A stretch of DNA of 64,000 nucleotides, from assembly GCA_027488935.1 (NCBI GenBank), contig JAIYAP010000014.1:1-64000 (forward strand). Reading direction: 5' to 3'. This document shows, piece after piece, positions 55,114 through 64,000 of the stretch. This stretch comes from Saprospiraceae bacterium (lineage in GTDB: Bacteria; Bacteroidota; Bacteroidia; Chitinophagales; Saprospiraceae). A program made the translations under genes and the position numbers. How positions within the stretch are numbered: position 1 is the stretch's first letter; each line of letters opens with the position of its first letter. The notes beneath the pieces were generated by a model. That model saw nothing but the letters and a program-made list of their open reading frames with translations. It did not search any database and was not told the DNA's origin.

Positions 55114-56355
55114 TTAGGCCATTTCTGGTTCGCGGACAATATTGCGCATCATGAAATACCCCAAAGCGTGCACGAGCGCTATGACCAGCAAGGCATACCG
55201 CAAGGCGGCGTATTCACTCACATAACGCGCCAGGATAATAAACAGGCCGCAGCCCAGCAAACGCCCTACATACAAGCCTAATTCGTGGTTAAAAATGTAG
55301 GTAAATTCGTTGCGTTTTTCTTTTTCGGCTACGACATCAATCAGTTTCAACTGAATTGGGAAATAGGCGATATCCAGCAGAGGCCGGGCAAAAAGCAGGC
55401 AAAGGATAAATAAAATCACGCCCAGCGCAGAGTACAAGCCCGCATTGAACAGGGCGCCGATTACAAACAACGCACAGCCAATGCCGTAAATCATCAACCG
55501 GTGCTTTGGGGTGGTAACGCGTCCCAATACATACAATAAAATGGCCGATAGCAAGGCCGCAATGCCCTGAATAAGACCTAAAGCGCCTTCTTTCCCCACC
55601 AAACTGAGGACCAACATGGTAGGCGCGGTTACGATATAGCCTTGGGCAACGCCTTTGAGGGAAGCCAAGGCCAGCATTTTATTCCACAAGCGATCAAAAT
55701 TGAAAAACAGGAAGGGCGCGCGTTTGGGATTTTGAAATTGCCCGCGGTGTACGAGGATGGAGGCAAAAACGGAAAGTGCAAATACAAAAATAGTAAGTCC
55801 GTGGTAGGCTACATTCACATTGCCACCAAACCAGCCATTGCGTTCCGTGGTAGCAATGAAAGCGCCGGCAGCCAGGGGCACAATAATGCCTGTCATGGTG
55901 TAAAAGAAGGTCTCTATCCCATAATAATAGTTCCGGTTGCCGTCGTTGGTGGTATTGAGGGCCAAAAAATCGCGGTTGGCCCAAAAAAAACCGTACGACA
56001 AACCCATGATGAGTCCGGCAAAAAACACGCCCATGGTATCCAATTCATTTAAAGACATCATGGCAAACATAGAAACGCCGCTTAGCAGCATCCCGAGCGA
56101 ATACAAACGCGCAATGGGCACCCGATTGAGCAAAAATCCATTGATCATAAAGGTCAAAGGAATACCGGTGTAAACGGCCAACTGAAAAATGACCACCAAG
56201 CTGATATCGGAGGAGTTGCGCATGATGTAGGCCCCCACAAAAAGTTCCACAATAGGCATCACCAGCGCATAAATGAGGTTGGTGAGCAGAAGGGTACGCA
56301 TGCCCAGCGGGTGGGCGTTGAAAAAACTAAATTCTTTTGTCAGTTTTGCAAACAT
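55114..56355 (-). CDS. MFS-type inner-membrane transporter
   Basis: From the ATG at 56355 the product is 413 residues with about 11-12 hydrophobic helices (LTNLIYALVMPIVELFVGAY, MGVFFAGLIMGLSYGFFWAN and others). The gene begins only 2 bases after the stop of the GH130 gene, so both are probably translated as one operon. Import of oligosaccharides released by the exported enzymes is the likely role; this is inferred from neighbours. No substrate motif is visible. Confidence 0.82.
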   Translation of the reverse strand: MFAKLTKEFSFFNAHPLGMRTLLLTNLIYALVMPIVELFVGAYIMRNSSDISLVVIFQLAVYTGIPLTFMINGFLLNRVPIARLYSLGMLLSGVSMFAMMSLNELDTMGVFFAGLIMGLSYGFFWANRDFLALNTTNDGNRNYYYGIETFFYTMTGIIVPLAAGAFIATTERNGWFGGNVNVAYHGLTIFVFALSVFASILVHRGQFQNPKRAPFLFFNFDRLWNKMLALASLKGVAQGYIVTAPTMLVLSLVGKEGALGLIQGIAALLSAILLYVLGRVTTPKHRLMIYGIGCALFVIGALFNAGLYSALGVILFILCLLFARPLLDIAYFPIQLKLIDVVAEKEKRNEFTYIFNHELGLYVGRLLGCGLFIILARYVSEYAALRYALLVIALVHALGYFMMRNIVREPEMA

Positions 56356-56357
56356 GT

Positions 56358-57407
56358 TCAGGCGGTAGTTAGCATGGAAGATAAAATGCGTTCGATCGAT
56401 AAAGTAGCGCCGCAAATAACCTCATCCGATGCGCCGTAGTACATGGTAATTTCATCACCTTTTACCAGATGGCCATTGGTAAATACAACATTGCCAAAAA
56501 AACCGGTGCGTTCATAGTCGGCTACAGGTTCTACGAGGGGTTCTAGGGAACGTGCGAGTACGATATTCGGATTTTCGAGGTCGAGCAAAACGGCCCCCAA
56601 ACTGTAGCGGTGGTTGTGGTCGGCGCCATGGTATATTTCGAGCCAACCTTCTTTGGTGCGGATGGGCGCGGCTCCTGCGCCTACGCGTGCGCTGTCCCAG
56701 GCGCCCTCGCGGGTGCGCAAGATACAATGGTGTTCGCCCCAGTGTAGCAGGTCGGGTGAGGAGGCCACCCAGATAAAGTTACCGCCCAAGGCAATGCCCG
56801 ATGGACGGTGCAAGCAATAGTATTTACCCCCAATTTTTTCTTCAAAAAGCGCGCAATCCTTGTTGTGGGGCGGAATAATCATGCCTTCGCGCGTAAAAGT
56901 GCGCCAGTCGCGGGTGCGCATGAGCCCTACGCCCACGCCATTTTCCGAAACCTGGGTGTAGGTAAGGTGGTATTGTCCTTCAAAAAAACTGACGCGACTG
57001 TCTTCGATGCCAAAGGTTTCCAGTACACCTTGTCCAAATATTTTGGTTGGAAAATCCGTCGGCTCATAAAAGTGAATACCATCGTCGCTGCACACCAGGC
57101 GCAGGTGCGAAATGGTAGAAAGGTATATTTTGTCTTTATAACCCACCATCCGGGCATCGGAAAGGTTGAGTAAGGGGTCATTTTTGTCGAATTCCAGGAT
57201 TTGCATGCTGCCATCCGCTTGCAAAATCGGGAAAGAAACCATCCCTTCTTTTTGCACCGGCCGTTCGGCAACACGGAGCAACAACCAGATTTTTCCTTCA
57301 AATTGAAAAACGCCGGGATTGAGGACGCAGGCTACCACCAGGTCTGGCTGACTAGGCTGGATATCGGTGGTAGTCAGAATCGGATTTTGTATAAATCGTT
57401 GTACCAT
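56358..57407 (-). CDS. GH130-family glycoside phosphorylase/hydrolase
   Basis: The 349-residue, signal-less protein is a five-bladed beta-propeller with GH130 motifs: the N-terminal NPILTT, NPGVFQFEGKIWLLLRV, GIEDSRVSFFEGQYHLTY, and GAGAAPIRTKEGWLEIYHG. GH130 enzymes attack beta-mannosides, mostly as phosphorylases, with an Asp proton donor; one branch hydrolyses beta-1,2-mannosides. The cytoplasmic location fits final breakdown of imported oligosaccharide. The start at 57407 is chosen for the family N-terminus MVQRFIQNPIL; in-frame bases to 57455 lie in the hairpin upstream. It is linked to the MFS gene. Confidence 0.9.
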   Translation of the reverse strand: MVQRFIQNPILTTTDIQPSQPDLVVACVLNPGVFQFEGKIWLLLRVAERPVQKEGMVSFPILQADGSMQILEFDKNDPLLNLSDARMVGYKDKIYLSTISHLRLVCSDDGIHFYEPTDFPTKIFGQGVLETFGIEDSRVSFFEGQYHLTYTQVSENGVGVGLMRTRDWRTFTREGMIIPPHNKDCALFEEKIGGKYYCLHRPSGIALGGNFIWVASSPDLLHWGEHHCILRTREGAWDSARVGAGAAPIRTKEGWLEIYHGADHNHRYSLGAVLLDLENPNIVLARSLEPLVEPVADYERTGFFGNVVFTNGHLVKGDEITMYYGASDEVICGATLSIERILSSMLTTA

Positions 57408-57426
57408 GAATAGGAATTGGTAGTAT

Positions 57427-57468
57427 AAAAGTTTGGGGAGGGCGCCATCAGGCACGGGCTCCCCAAAC
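57427..57468 (-). terminator. Terminator hairpin downstream of the LamG gene
   Basis: A perfect 10-bp stem (57431-57440 with 57459-57468) is followed, reading the minus strand, by TTTTATAC. It is within the 76-base gap between the LamG gene and GH130 and may reduce read-through into GH130. Confidence 0.7.
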
Positions 57469-57483
57469 CTAAAAACCTGAATA

Positions 57484-60400
57484 TTACTGTTTTGTCACTT
57501 GTAACGCACCGAGGTTTTTACCACCCAATACGAAATTTACGGTGTAAATACCGGTTGGGTACTGTCCTACCTGCAAGGAGAATTGTCCGGCTGGTATTTT
57601 ATCTTTACCAAACTGTACGGCATCCACCTGCCGACCTTCTGCATCAAATACCCGCACCAACAAAGGCTGGTTGTTCGGGAAATTGTGCTGAATGGTTAAG
57701 ACATTGCTCACCGGGTTGGGCGACATATTGAGTACCACATTGCGCAAATCGTTCTGCAATTGATCCTTTATAGCGGTCGTACCGCTTGAATACAATTTTA
57801 AAATTTCTGCATCTGTAAGTGCTTTGTTGTAAATTTTCACTTCATCCAAAGCGCCAATAAAATACTGGCCGCCATCAACCGGATTGTTGCCAAAGCCCAA
57901 TGGAAGCGCCGTGCTGTTGAGTTTGGTCGCAACTGGTTTGCTGTTCACCAATTGGCCATTTACATAAATCAAGTCTTTTGCACCATCGTGTACCATGGTT
58001 ACAAACCACCAGAAACCTTTCACCATTTCATTGCCGTCGCCACTGTCCATATCAGAAATGAAGTTGGTAAACTGGGTGTTGTTGCCATTGGTTGTCCAAA
58101 CAATTTTCAAGTGTTGTGGCAAAGAAATTTTCCAACGGCTGCTCCAGTGGCCAAAATCCATGATATAAGATTCTGCAACGGCCAGATTTTGGTCGTCGAC
58201 GCGTATCCAGAACGAAACCGTTGCGTAATCAGAAACCAATTGTGCTGCATTCGGCGCTAAAACAGAGTCTTGTACGCCGTCAAATTTGATGTTGCCGCTG
58301 CCGCCATTCGGGTGGGTTGGTACTTCAAAGGTTGGGTTGCCGCCAATTACACCATGGTTTTTATAAGGCGTTGCGTCATCGGCATTGCCATCGAATGGGT
58401 AGTAGGCTACCATGCCTGCTTCGCCTGTATTGATTGGCGCAGTGGTGCTCAGGGTAAGTTCGGCTATAACTGAATTATTACCAGCCGGGTCAAATGCATA
58501 CACCTCAAACGTGTACAGGGTCAAAGCGTCCAATCCGCTGATAAACGATGAAAGCGTGGTTGCAGAAACCGTGTCAACCACCGTTCCATCCACCGAAATA
58601 ACATAACCTGCTACCTGACGATCATCCGTAGAAGCTTCCCAGGTAATCAAAACCGAGTTAGACGCTGCGGTTCCTGCCAGGTTTCCCGGGCTGGTTGGCG
58701 GTGTTGTGTCCGGTGTCTGATCCTGCCCAGAAGTTACTTTCAGGGTGGTGATGGTCGATTCGTTGCCTTCTGCGTCTACTGCGCTAACACCGAATACATA
58801 ATCTGTCAATGGTGTTAAACCGCTGATTGCCAAGCCTGTAGCCGGGGTTGTTGCAACCACCGTGCTGTTTTGGTACACATTGTAAGCCGTTACGCCTACA
58901 TTGTCGGTAGCCGGCAACCAGTTCAGTTGTACATCGGTAAATACCACATCCGCCGACAAATTGAGAGGCGCATTGGGCGCTTCAGTATCCGTGCTGGCAG
59001 GTGGTGTGTTTTGTGCTGCATACAAAGCGGCGATTTGTTGAGCGGTGAGTGCTACATTGTAAATCTGCACTTCATCGATCAAACCATCAAATACATTGCC
59101 GCCATCGACCGCGTTGTAGCCGATGCCGAGTGGTTTGGTGGTATTGTTGAGTGTACCAACCACTGCTTTTTCGGCAACTTGCACACCATTTATATAAATA
59201 ATGTCTTTTGCACCATCGTGTACCAACACAACATGGCGCCAGGCACCTACTGGAAGTTCATTGCCACCGCCAGCATCCATATCGGAAATGCCGTTGGTGT
59301 GGTTGGTTGTCCACACAATTTTGCCATGCGAAGGCAAAGAAATTTTCCAGCGCTCTTGCCAGCCGCCAAACGACATCAGGAAAGATTCGCCATTGGCCGC
59401 AAATGCATTTACTTTCACCCAAAAACCAACGCTCGTTACCGGGCTGTTGAGTTGTGGCGAATTGGCCGCCGTTACATTGGTGGTTGTACCATTGAAAGCG
59501 GCAGCTTTATTAGATTTTCCAAAACGGTCGGTTGCAAGTATTACACCACTTGCCGCGTTGGCATAGGGCGTAACATCAGCACCATCGCCGCTAAATGGAT
59601 AATTGGCCACCAGGTTGCCTGCCACGACAGGCGCTGCATTTTGCGCGGTGTACAAAGCCGTAATTTCCACGGCCGAGAGGGCGCGGTTGTAAATCTGAAT
59701 ATCGTCTAAATTGCCATCAAAGAAACTAGCCTGGTCGATCGGGTCGTAACCGATACCAAGGGGATACTTTGTTTTGTGCAATGGACCAGCCGATGCTTTG
59801 GTGTTTACCAGCACGCCATTTATGTAAATTTTGTCATTTACACCATCGTGGGTCATCACCACATGTTTCCATTGGCCAACCACCAACTCATTGCCATTGC
59901 CCGAATCCATATCGCTGCAACAAGTGGTTGCGTAGGTTGTAAACACGGGTTTGCCATGGGGAGGCAGGGAAATTTTCCAGCGCTCCTGATAGCCACCATT
60001 GGAAAGGAGGTACACCTCACCGGTACCTGGCAAACTGTTTGGCTTTGCCCAAAAACTGATGGTGGTGTTATCCGACTGCAATGCAATAGAATTATCGGCC
60101 GTTGCGTAACCAGAAAGGGCATTTGCGCCCCAGCCATGCCGGTTGGTTGTTGCGCTGGCTCCTGCATCCAGACTTGCGTCGTTTTGAAACAAGGTTGCGT
60201 CTTTACCATTGCCATTCAGGCTATAATTGGCCACTAAATCGGTAGAAGTGCCCGGGAATAAAGATTCCAATGCGAACAAAGTGCCAATTTCGGCATCACT
60301 CAAAGCATAATTGTAAATGCTAACATCGTCCATTGCGCCATCAAACCAGTTGCCGCCATCGATTGGGTTGTAACCAATGCCGAGTGGTTTGGTACTTGGG

Positions 60401-61578
60401 TTCAAACTGCCGGTTACGGCTTTCGATCCTTTCAATACGCCATCAATAAAGATTTTATCGGCAACGCCATTGTGTACCATCACGACTTGTTTCCAAACAC
60501 CCACGGGCAGTTCATTGCCATTGCCTGCGTCCATATCCGAAATACCGCCCGAGCCATTGGTTGTAAACACTACCTTGCCATGGGAAGGCAGGGAGATCTT
60601 AAAACGCTCTTGCCAGCCGCCATTCGACAACAGGAACGCTTCGCCATTTGCAGGCAAGCTGTTCACTTTTACCCAAAAAGTAATGGTGGTATTGGCGCCA
60701 TTCAATTGTGCTGCATTGGCTGCCGTTACTTCAGAAGTAGCGCCATCCAACAACAAAGCACTTTTGCCAAATCCGAAACGATCTGTTCCCAACGCTGCGG
60801 TGCTGATGTCGGCGTGGTTGCCATAAATCGTTGCATCCAGGCTGTTTTGGCTGAATGTATAATCTGCCACTTTGCCTTGCGGGATAACCGGTGCGATACT
60901 TTGTGCTGCGTACCAGGCAGCAATTTGGGTAGCATTGAGCGCCACATCAAAAAATGCCACATCATCCATGGCACCGTTGAAGTAATTGGCGTTGTCAATA
61001 GCATCATAACCGATGCCTAAAGGCTTAGAGGTGCTGTTCAGGTTGCCCGTCACCGCCTTTTCATTCACTTTTACACCATTAAAATAAATGATGTCTTTTG
61101 CGCCGTCGTGTACCAGCACCACTTGTGTCCAGGTATTGAGCGTCAAGGGTGTACCAGAATCCATGTCCGAAATGCCGCTGCTGGCATTGGTGGTAAACAC
61201 GGGTTTGCCGTGGTTCGGCATGGAGACTTTAAAACGCTCTTGCCAGCCGCCATTTGAAATCAAATACACCTCGCCTTGTGCCGGGAACGATTTCACGTTG
61301 ATCCAGAAACTAACAGTCGCGAGCGGGCTGCTGAGTTGGGCTGCGTTGTTGGCGCGTACACCCGATTGCACCCCATCAAAAAACAAAGCGCTGTTCGACC
61401 AGCCGAAACGGTCTTGCGTCAGGGTTGCGCCGTTTACGGAGGCATTGTTGCCAAAAGAAGATTGGTCTTTTGCATTTCCCGAAAAAGTATAATACGCAAC
61501 CGGGGTTTGCGCATTCAACACCGAGGCAGAAAAGAGCCAAACGGCGAGCAAACATAACAGGTTAAATGTCTGTTTCAT
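57484..61578 (-). CDS. Secreted T9SS protein with five LamG domains and two FN3 domains
   Basis: The ATG at 61578 gives 1364 residues with a signal peptide (ending SVLNAQ). Four LamG-like jelly-roll domains occupy about residues 35-865, each opening with (V/M)A(D/Y/N)YxFxG and carrying GGWQERFKISLP-type and MDDVxxYN segments. Two FN3 domains lie at about 880-1065, a fifth LamG domain at about 1075-1280 and a T9SS sorting domain at the end (MSPNPVSNVLTIQHNF). LamG domains bind carbohydrates. The near-identical phrasing at DNA level across copies points to recent tandem duplication. It lies 37 bases downstream of the large partial gene and likely shares its transcript. A surface polysaccharide-binding or display role is expected. 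Confidence 0.9.
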   Translation of the reverse strand: MKQTFNLLCLLAVWLFSASVLNAQTPVAYYTFSGNAKDQSSFGNNASVNGATLTQDRFGWSNSALFFDGVQSGVRANNAAQLSSPLATVSFWINVKSFPAQGEVYLISNGGWQERFKVSMPNHGKPVFTTNASSGISDMDSGTPLTLNTWTQVVLVHDGAKDIIYFNGVKVNEKAVTGNLNSTSKPLGIGYDAIDNANYFNGAMDDVAFFDVALNATQIAAWYAAQSIAPVIPQGKVADYTFSQNSLDATIYGNHADISTAALGTDRFGFGKSALLLDGATSEVTAANAAQLNGANTTITFWVKVNSLPANGEAFLLSNGGWQERFKISLPSHGKVVFTTNGSGGISDMDAGNGNELPVGVWKQVVMVHNGVADKIFIDGVLKGSKAVTGSLNPSTKPLGIGYNPIDGGNWFDGAMDDVSIYNYALSDAEIGTLFALESLFPGTSTDLVANYSLNGNGKDATLFQNDASLDAGASATTNRHGWGANALSGYATADNSIALQSDNTTISFWAKPNSLPGTGEVYLLSNGGYQERWKISLPPHGKPVFTTYATTCCSDMDSGNGNELVVGQWKHVVMTHDGVNDKIYINGVLVNTKASAGPLHKTKYPLGIGYDPIDQASFFDGNLDDIQIYNRALSAVEITALYTAQNAAPVVAGNLVANYPFSGDGADVTPYANAASGVILATDRFGKSNKAAAFNGTTTNVTAANSPQLNSPVTSVGFWVKVNAFAANGESFLMSFGGWQERWKISLPSHGKIVWTTNHTNGISDMDAGGGNELPVGAWRHVVLVHDGAKDIIYINGVQVAEKAVVGTLNNTTKPLGIGYNAVDGGNVFDGLIDEVQIYNVALTAQQIAALYAAQNTPPASTDTEAPNAPLNLSADVVFTDVQLNWLPATDNVGVTAYNVYQNSTVVATTPATGLAISGLTPLTDYVFGVSAVDAEGNESTITTLKVTSGQDQTPDTTPPTSPGNLAGTAASNSVLITWEASTDDRQVAGYVISVDGTVVDTVSATTLSSFISGLDALTLYTFEVYAFDPAGNNSVIAELTLSTTAPINTGEAGMVAYYPFDGNADDATPYKNHGVIGGNPTFEVPTHPNGGSGNIKFDGVQDSVLAPNAAQLVSDYATVSFWIRVDDQNLAVAESYIMDFGHWSSRWKISLPQHLKIVWTTNGNNTQFTNFISDMDSGDGNEMVKGFWWFVTMVHDGAKDLIYVNGQLVNSKPVATKLNSTALPLGFGNNPVDGGQYFIGALDEVKIYNKALTDAEILKLYSSGTTAIKDQLQNDLRNVVLNMSPNPVSNVLTIQHNFPNNQPLLVRVFDAEGRQVDAVQFGKDKIPAGQFSLQVGQYPTGIYTVNFVLGGKNLGALQVTKQ

Positions 61579-61615
61579 GTTCAGATTGAATTTAATTGTT
61601 AACAAAAGTCATTGT

Positions 61616-64000
61616 TCAAATTTTAATAAAGCGGGCCGTCAAACAAGTGCTTCCGGCATAACAAAACACCGTATAAGTACCTGATGGACAATCTTTTAAG
61701 TTTATTTCCACCCAATTTTTCCCGTCTCGTTGCTGTTCTGCCACCGTGCGCCCGCTTGCATCGCACACCTGCACGCGCGCGTCGGGTGCAAGTTGTTCGG
61801 GAAAATGAACTTGCAGGTTTGGTTGGCTTTCGGTGACCGGGTTGGGCTGGAGTTGTAGCGTGCCCAAATCGGCTTGTTGTGGCTGTTGGAGTGCCGTGAC
61901 GCCTTGTTGATAAAGGGCTAATACGGCATTCGGTGGCAGCGCGGCATCGAATATTTTCACGGCATCCAATACGCCTTTGAAATTGTAATCGGTGGTGCCG
62001 GGCAGTATTTGTCCCATTAAAAAGGCAACCGTGGTGGTGCGGATTTTTCCAGTCAACGCCTTAAAGGTGCGCAACTGACCATTGAGGTAAATGGCCATCA
62101 AAGTACCATCGTAGGTTACGGTGACCTGGTAAAAACTGTCGATTTTCAACGCGATATCCGTATCCAGATCGGCCACCGTATTGAGGGTATTGACCGTCCA
62201 GCGCAGGTATTTATCGGGGGTGATGGATATTTTCCAGCGGTTTTGCCAACTGCCGTGCGACAATAAAAAGGATTCTTTTTCGGGCAGGGCATTGGCTTTA
62301 AACCAGCAGCTCACCGTGATGGCATTTTGAAAATTGAGCACGGGCTGGTTGACAACGGCAATATGCTGGGCCCCGCCATTGAAATAATAGGCACTTTGCG
62401 GAACACCATTTTGGTCAGGCACCAACAAAGCCCCGTTTGCCTGGCCATTGAGTTGGTTGCCGCTTACGTCGTTGGCATTGCTGGTAAAAGGATAATGCGC
62501 AATGAGGGTTGTTGGCGTTGTAGTGAAGTTTTTTACCAATAATTTGATGTTGCGTTCGGCAAAAAGGCCCTGATCGTCGGTCACTTTTACATTTACCTGA
62601 AAGATACCTTCGCTCGCAGGGGCCGTCCAGTTGATGGTGCTGCCCGTTCCGCTGATGTTGCCGCCAACGGCTGTCCAGGTGTACCCCAACGGATCATTGT
62701 TGGCATCCGAGGCGAGGCATTGGAGTTGCACCACGCTGCCTGGGGTGGTATAGATTGAACTGGTTTGAATATCCTGAATTTGCGGGGCGATATTGATTTT
62801 CTCCACCACGGTGAGAATCAATTGCGCAGTATCGCTGTTGCCTTCCGGGTCGCTGACGATCAATTGCAGGGTAGCATCGCCTGTAGTGGCGGGGGCATTA
62901 TAGGTGACTTGTGCGCCGGTGCCCGAAATGGTCCCCAGATTGCTGCTCCATTGGTAATTGAGCGTGCCCGAATCAGCATCTTCAACGGTTGCAAAAACCG
63001 CAGTTTGGGTGTTGATCGGGAGCGGGTTTTGAGCAGCGCCCAAGCCTTTGACGCGGGGAGTGCGGTTGTAAGGCTGGGCGTGCTGGGCATAATCGACCAC
63101 CACGCCATTGATTAACAATTGGTTGCGGCGGTACGTTTTGGCACCTGCGGGAGGCGTCAGCGTAATCATGATGGCCTGGTTGGCTGGAATCGTCACATTC
63201 ACCAATCCCGACACATTTTGCAAGACAAAGGTTTCACTTAAAGCCTCATACACATCTACCGGGGTATTGCCCGCATCAAGTTGAATGGTTTGTAGCGTGG
63301 GGTAAGGATTGTAATATAAATAGGTAGGATAGGCTGCATCGTTGTAAAAATCGGTTTTGAGCAGGTCCAATTGCAGGATTTTGTCCACATTGGTTTTTTG
63401 CAACATACAGCCTAAATACCCGATTGCGGAGGTACCGTACAAGGCTAAGTTGGTGGCTGCCCATCCGCCGCCGAGTGCATCGCCTGTCGAAAAAGGCGAA
63501 AGATTTTGGTATTTTTGTTTCATGGCTTCGTAGCCCATGACCCGTTGTGGGTCGTTGGTATTTGACCAAGCGGAAGCATCTTGCTGGTTGTTGGGCAAAA
63601 AACCGGGATAGAACAAGCGGGTGGCATTGGCCAAATTGAGTACCCATTTGCCGATTGCGCGGGCGAAACGTTTGTCGTACCGCACCATGGGCGTGAGCGC
63701 CGCGGCTTGTTGTACCCCGTTGAGTTGGAAGGCGTAATCATTGCCAGCGTCGTTGGCCTCCCCCACCAGTCCAGATACGTCAAAGCCGCCCCAGGTGCCT
63801 ACAATGGTACCCCAGCCGCGTAAAGCCCCGCGGTTGAACGACCAATTGACCATTTTCTCCACATCGTAGTTGGTGCCGAGTTCGGCATTCATTTTGGCCG
63901 CCACATAGGTTCCGTACGGTAATTGCAGTTCATAAGACGGGTTGCTGGTCCAGTTGTTCAGGAATTCGATGGACCATTCGGCACCTTTTCGGTAGGCGGG
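61616..64000 (-). CDS. Large T9SS protein, N-terminal region paralogous to the 53223 lipoprotein (5' end outside window)
   Basis: The frame is open through 64000, so the N-terminus is missing; at least 794 residues are visible. The visible start (YVAAKMNAELGTNYDVEKMV, then NWSF) aligns with YVGARMNEEAGTNYDIQ of the lipoprotein at 53223, and the following RYDKRFARAIGKWVLNLANA also matches. After the barrel and C-terminal beta region come two Ig/PKD-type domains (about 280-470 of the visible part), a LamG-like domain (about 480-680) and a T9SS sorting domain at the end. It is therefore a multi-domain, surface-exported version of the same fold. The enzyme family is not recognised. Confidence 0.85.
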   Translation of the reverse strand, partial: PAYRKGAEWSIEFLNNWTSNPSYELQLPYGTYVAAKMNAELGTNYDVEKMVNWSFNRGALRGWGTIVGTWGGFDVSGLVGEANDAGNDYAFQLNGVQQAAALTPMVRYDKRFARAIGKWVLNLANATRLFYPGFLPNNQQDASAWSNTNDPQRVMGYEAMKQKYQNLSPFSTGDALGGGWAATNLALYGTSAIGYLGCMLQKTNVDKILQLDLLKTDFYNDAAYPTYLYYNPYPTLQTIQLDAGNTPVDVYEALSETFVLQNVSGLVNVTIPANQAIMITLTPPAGAKTYRRNQLLINGVVVDYAQHAQPYNRTPRVKGLGAAQNPLPINTQTAVFATVEDADSGTLNYQWSSNLGTISGTGAQVTYNAPATTGDATLQLIVSDPEGNSDTAQLILTVVEKINIAPQIQDIQTSSIYTTPGSVVQLQCLASDANNDPLGYTWTAVGGNISGTGSTINWTAPASEGIFQVNVKVTDDQGLFAERNIKLLVKNFTTTPTTLIAHYPFTSNANDVSGNQLNGQANGALLVPDQNGVPQSAYYFNGGAQHIAVVNQPVLNFQNAITVSCWFKANALPEKESFLLSHGSWQNRWKISITPDKYLRWTVNTLNTVADLDTDIALKIDSFYQVTVTYDGTLMAIYLNGQLRTFKALTGKIRTTTVAFLMGQILPGTTDYNFKGVLDAVKIFDAALPPNAVLALYQQGVTALQQPQQADLGTLQLQPNPVTESQPNLQVHFPEQLAPDARVQVCDASGRTVAEQQRDGKNWVEINLKDCPSGTYTVFCYAGSTCLTARFIKI

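Noticed and set aside
54954-55139. N-terminal extension of the exported lipoprotein
   Set aside because: It is encoded by the inverted-repeat element and would place the lipobox about 80 residues inside the protein.

Overview
The window looks like chromosomal DNA from a member of the Bacteroidota, most likely the Saprospiria or a related lineage. The reasons are internal. There is a SusC/SusD/SusE outer-membrane glycan-uptake operon. At least seven secreted proteins carry signal peptides and type IX secretion (T9SS) C-terminal sorting domains, and a T9SS lipoprotein component of the PorW/SprE type is present. Several promoters match the Bacteroidota TTG-N20-TAnnTTTG pattern. No rRNA, tRNA, CRISPR array, phage or intact insertion sequence was seen.

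Layout. 1-5.4 kb: a very large secreted metalloprotease/adhesin-like protein, cut by the left edge. 5.7-13.3 kb: housekeeping and metabolism (malQ, scpA, an RsmI-family methyltransferase, a PaaY-like hexapeptide protein) plus an FG-GAP T9SS cargo. 13.4-15.0 kb: a cargo built from seven 58-residue repeats. 15.0-20.6 kb: an AT-richer accessory stretch holding three broken genes (a KilA-N protein, a HigB-like toxin, an Rpn/PD-(D/E)XK nuclease), a WD40-like lipoprotein, two Crp/Fnr-type regulators, a zinc-free medium-chain dehydrogenase and small membrane or outer-membrane proteins. 20.8-25.3 kb: an M1 metallopeptidase, an uncharacterised protein and a secreted vanadium-haloperoxidase/PAP2 protein. 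25.7-31.9 kb: two tandem paralogous T9SS cargos sharing an expanding 52-residue repeat and a common C-terminal module. 32.2-36.4 kb: core genes pheT and rny. 36.5-37.2 kb: an overlapping two-gene cassette with a nucleotidyltransferase. 37.3-46.5 kb: an exported S51 peptidase, two stand-alone receivers, porW/sprE, an M23 peptidase, a MORN-caspase protein and a DUF4920 lipoprotein.

46.9-64 kb: a polysaccharide-utilisation-like locus. A plus-strand susC-susD-susE operon faces a minus-strand group: an exported lipoprotein with a predicted helical-barrel look, an MFS transporter, a cytoplasmic GH130 enzyme, a five-LamG/two-FN3 T9SS protein, and a large partial protein whose N-terminus is a paralogue of the lipoprotein. 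The probable flow is capture at the surface by SusCDE and LamG proteins, cleavage by the exported paralogues, import by the MFS protein and processing by GH130. The substrate cannot be read from sequence alone.

The most unusual points are the SusD protein carrying an inserted copy of the SusE carbohydrate-binding module, the MORN-repeat/caspase protein, the nested inverted-repeat element at 54984-55109, and a repeated 30-bp motif at the 3' ends of two broken genes. I did not find a wholly new system that I can defend; the PUL with its duplicated exported family is the best candidate for new biology.
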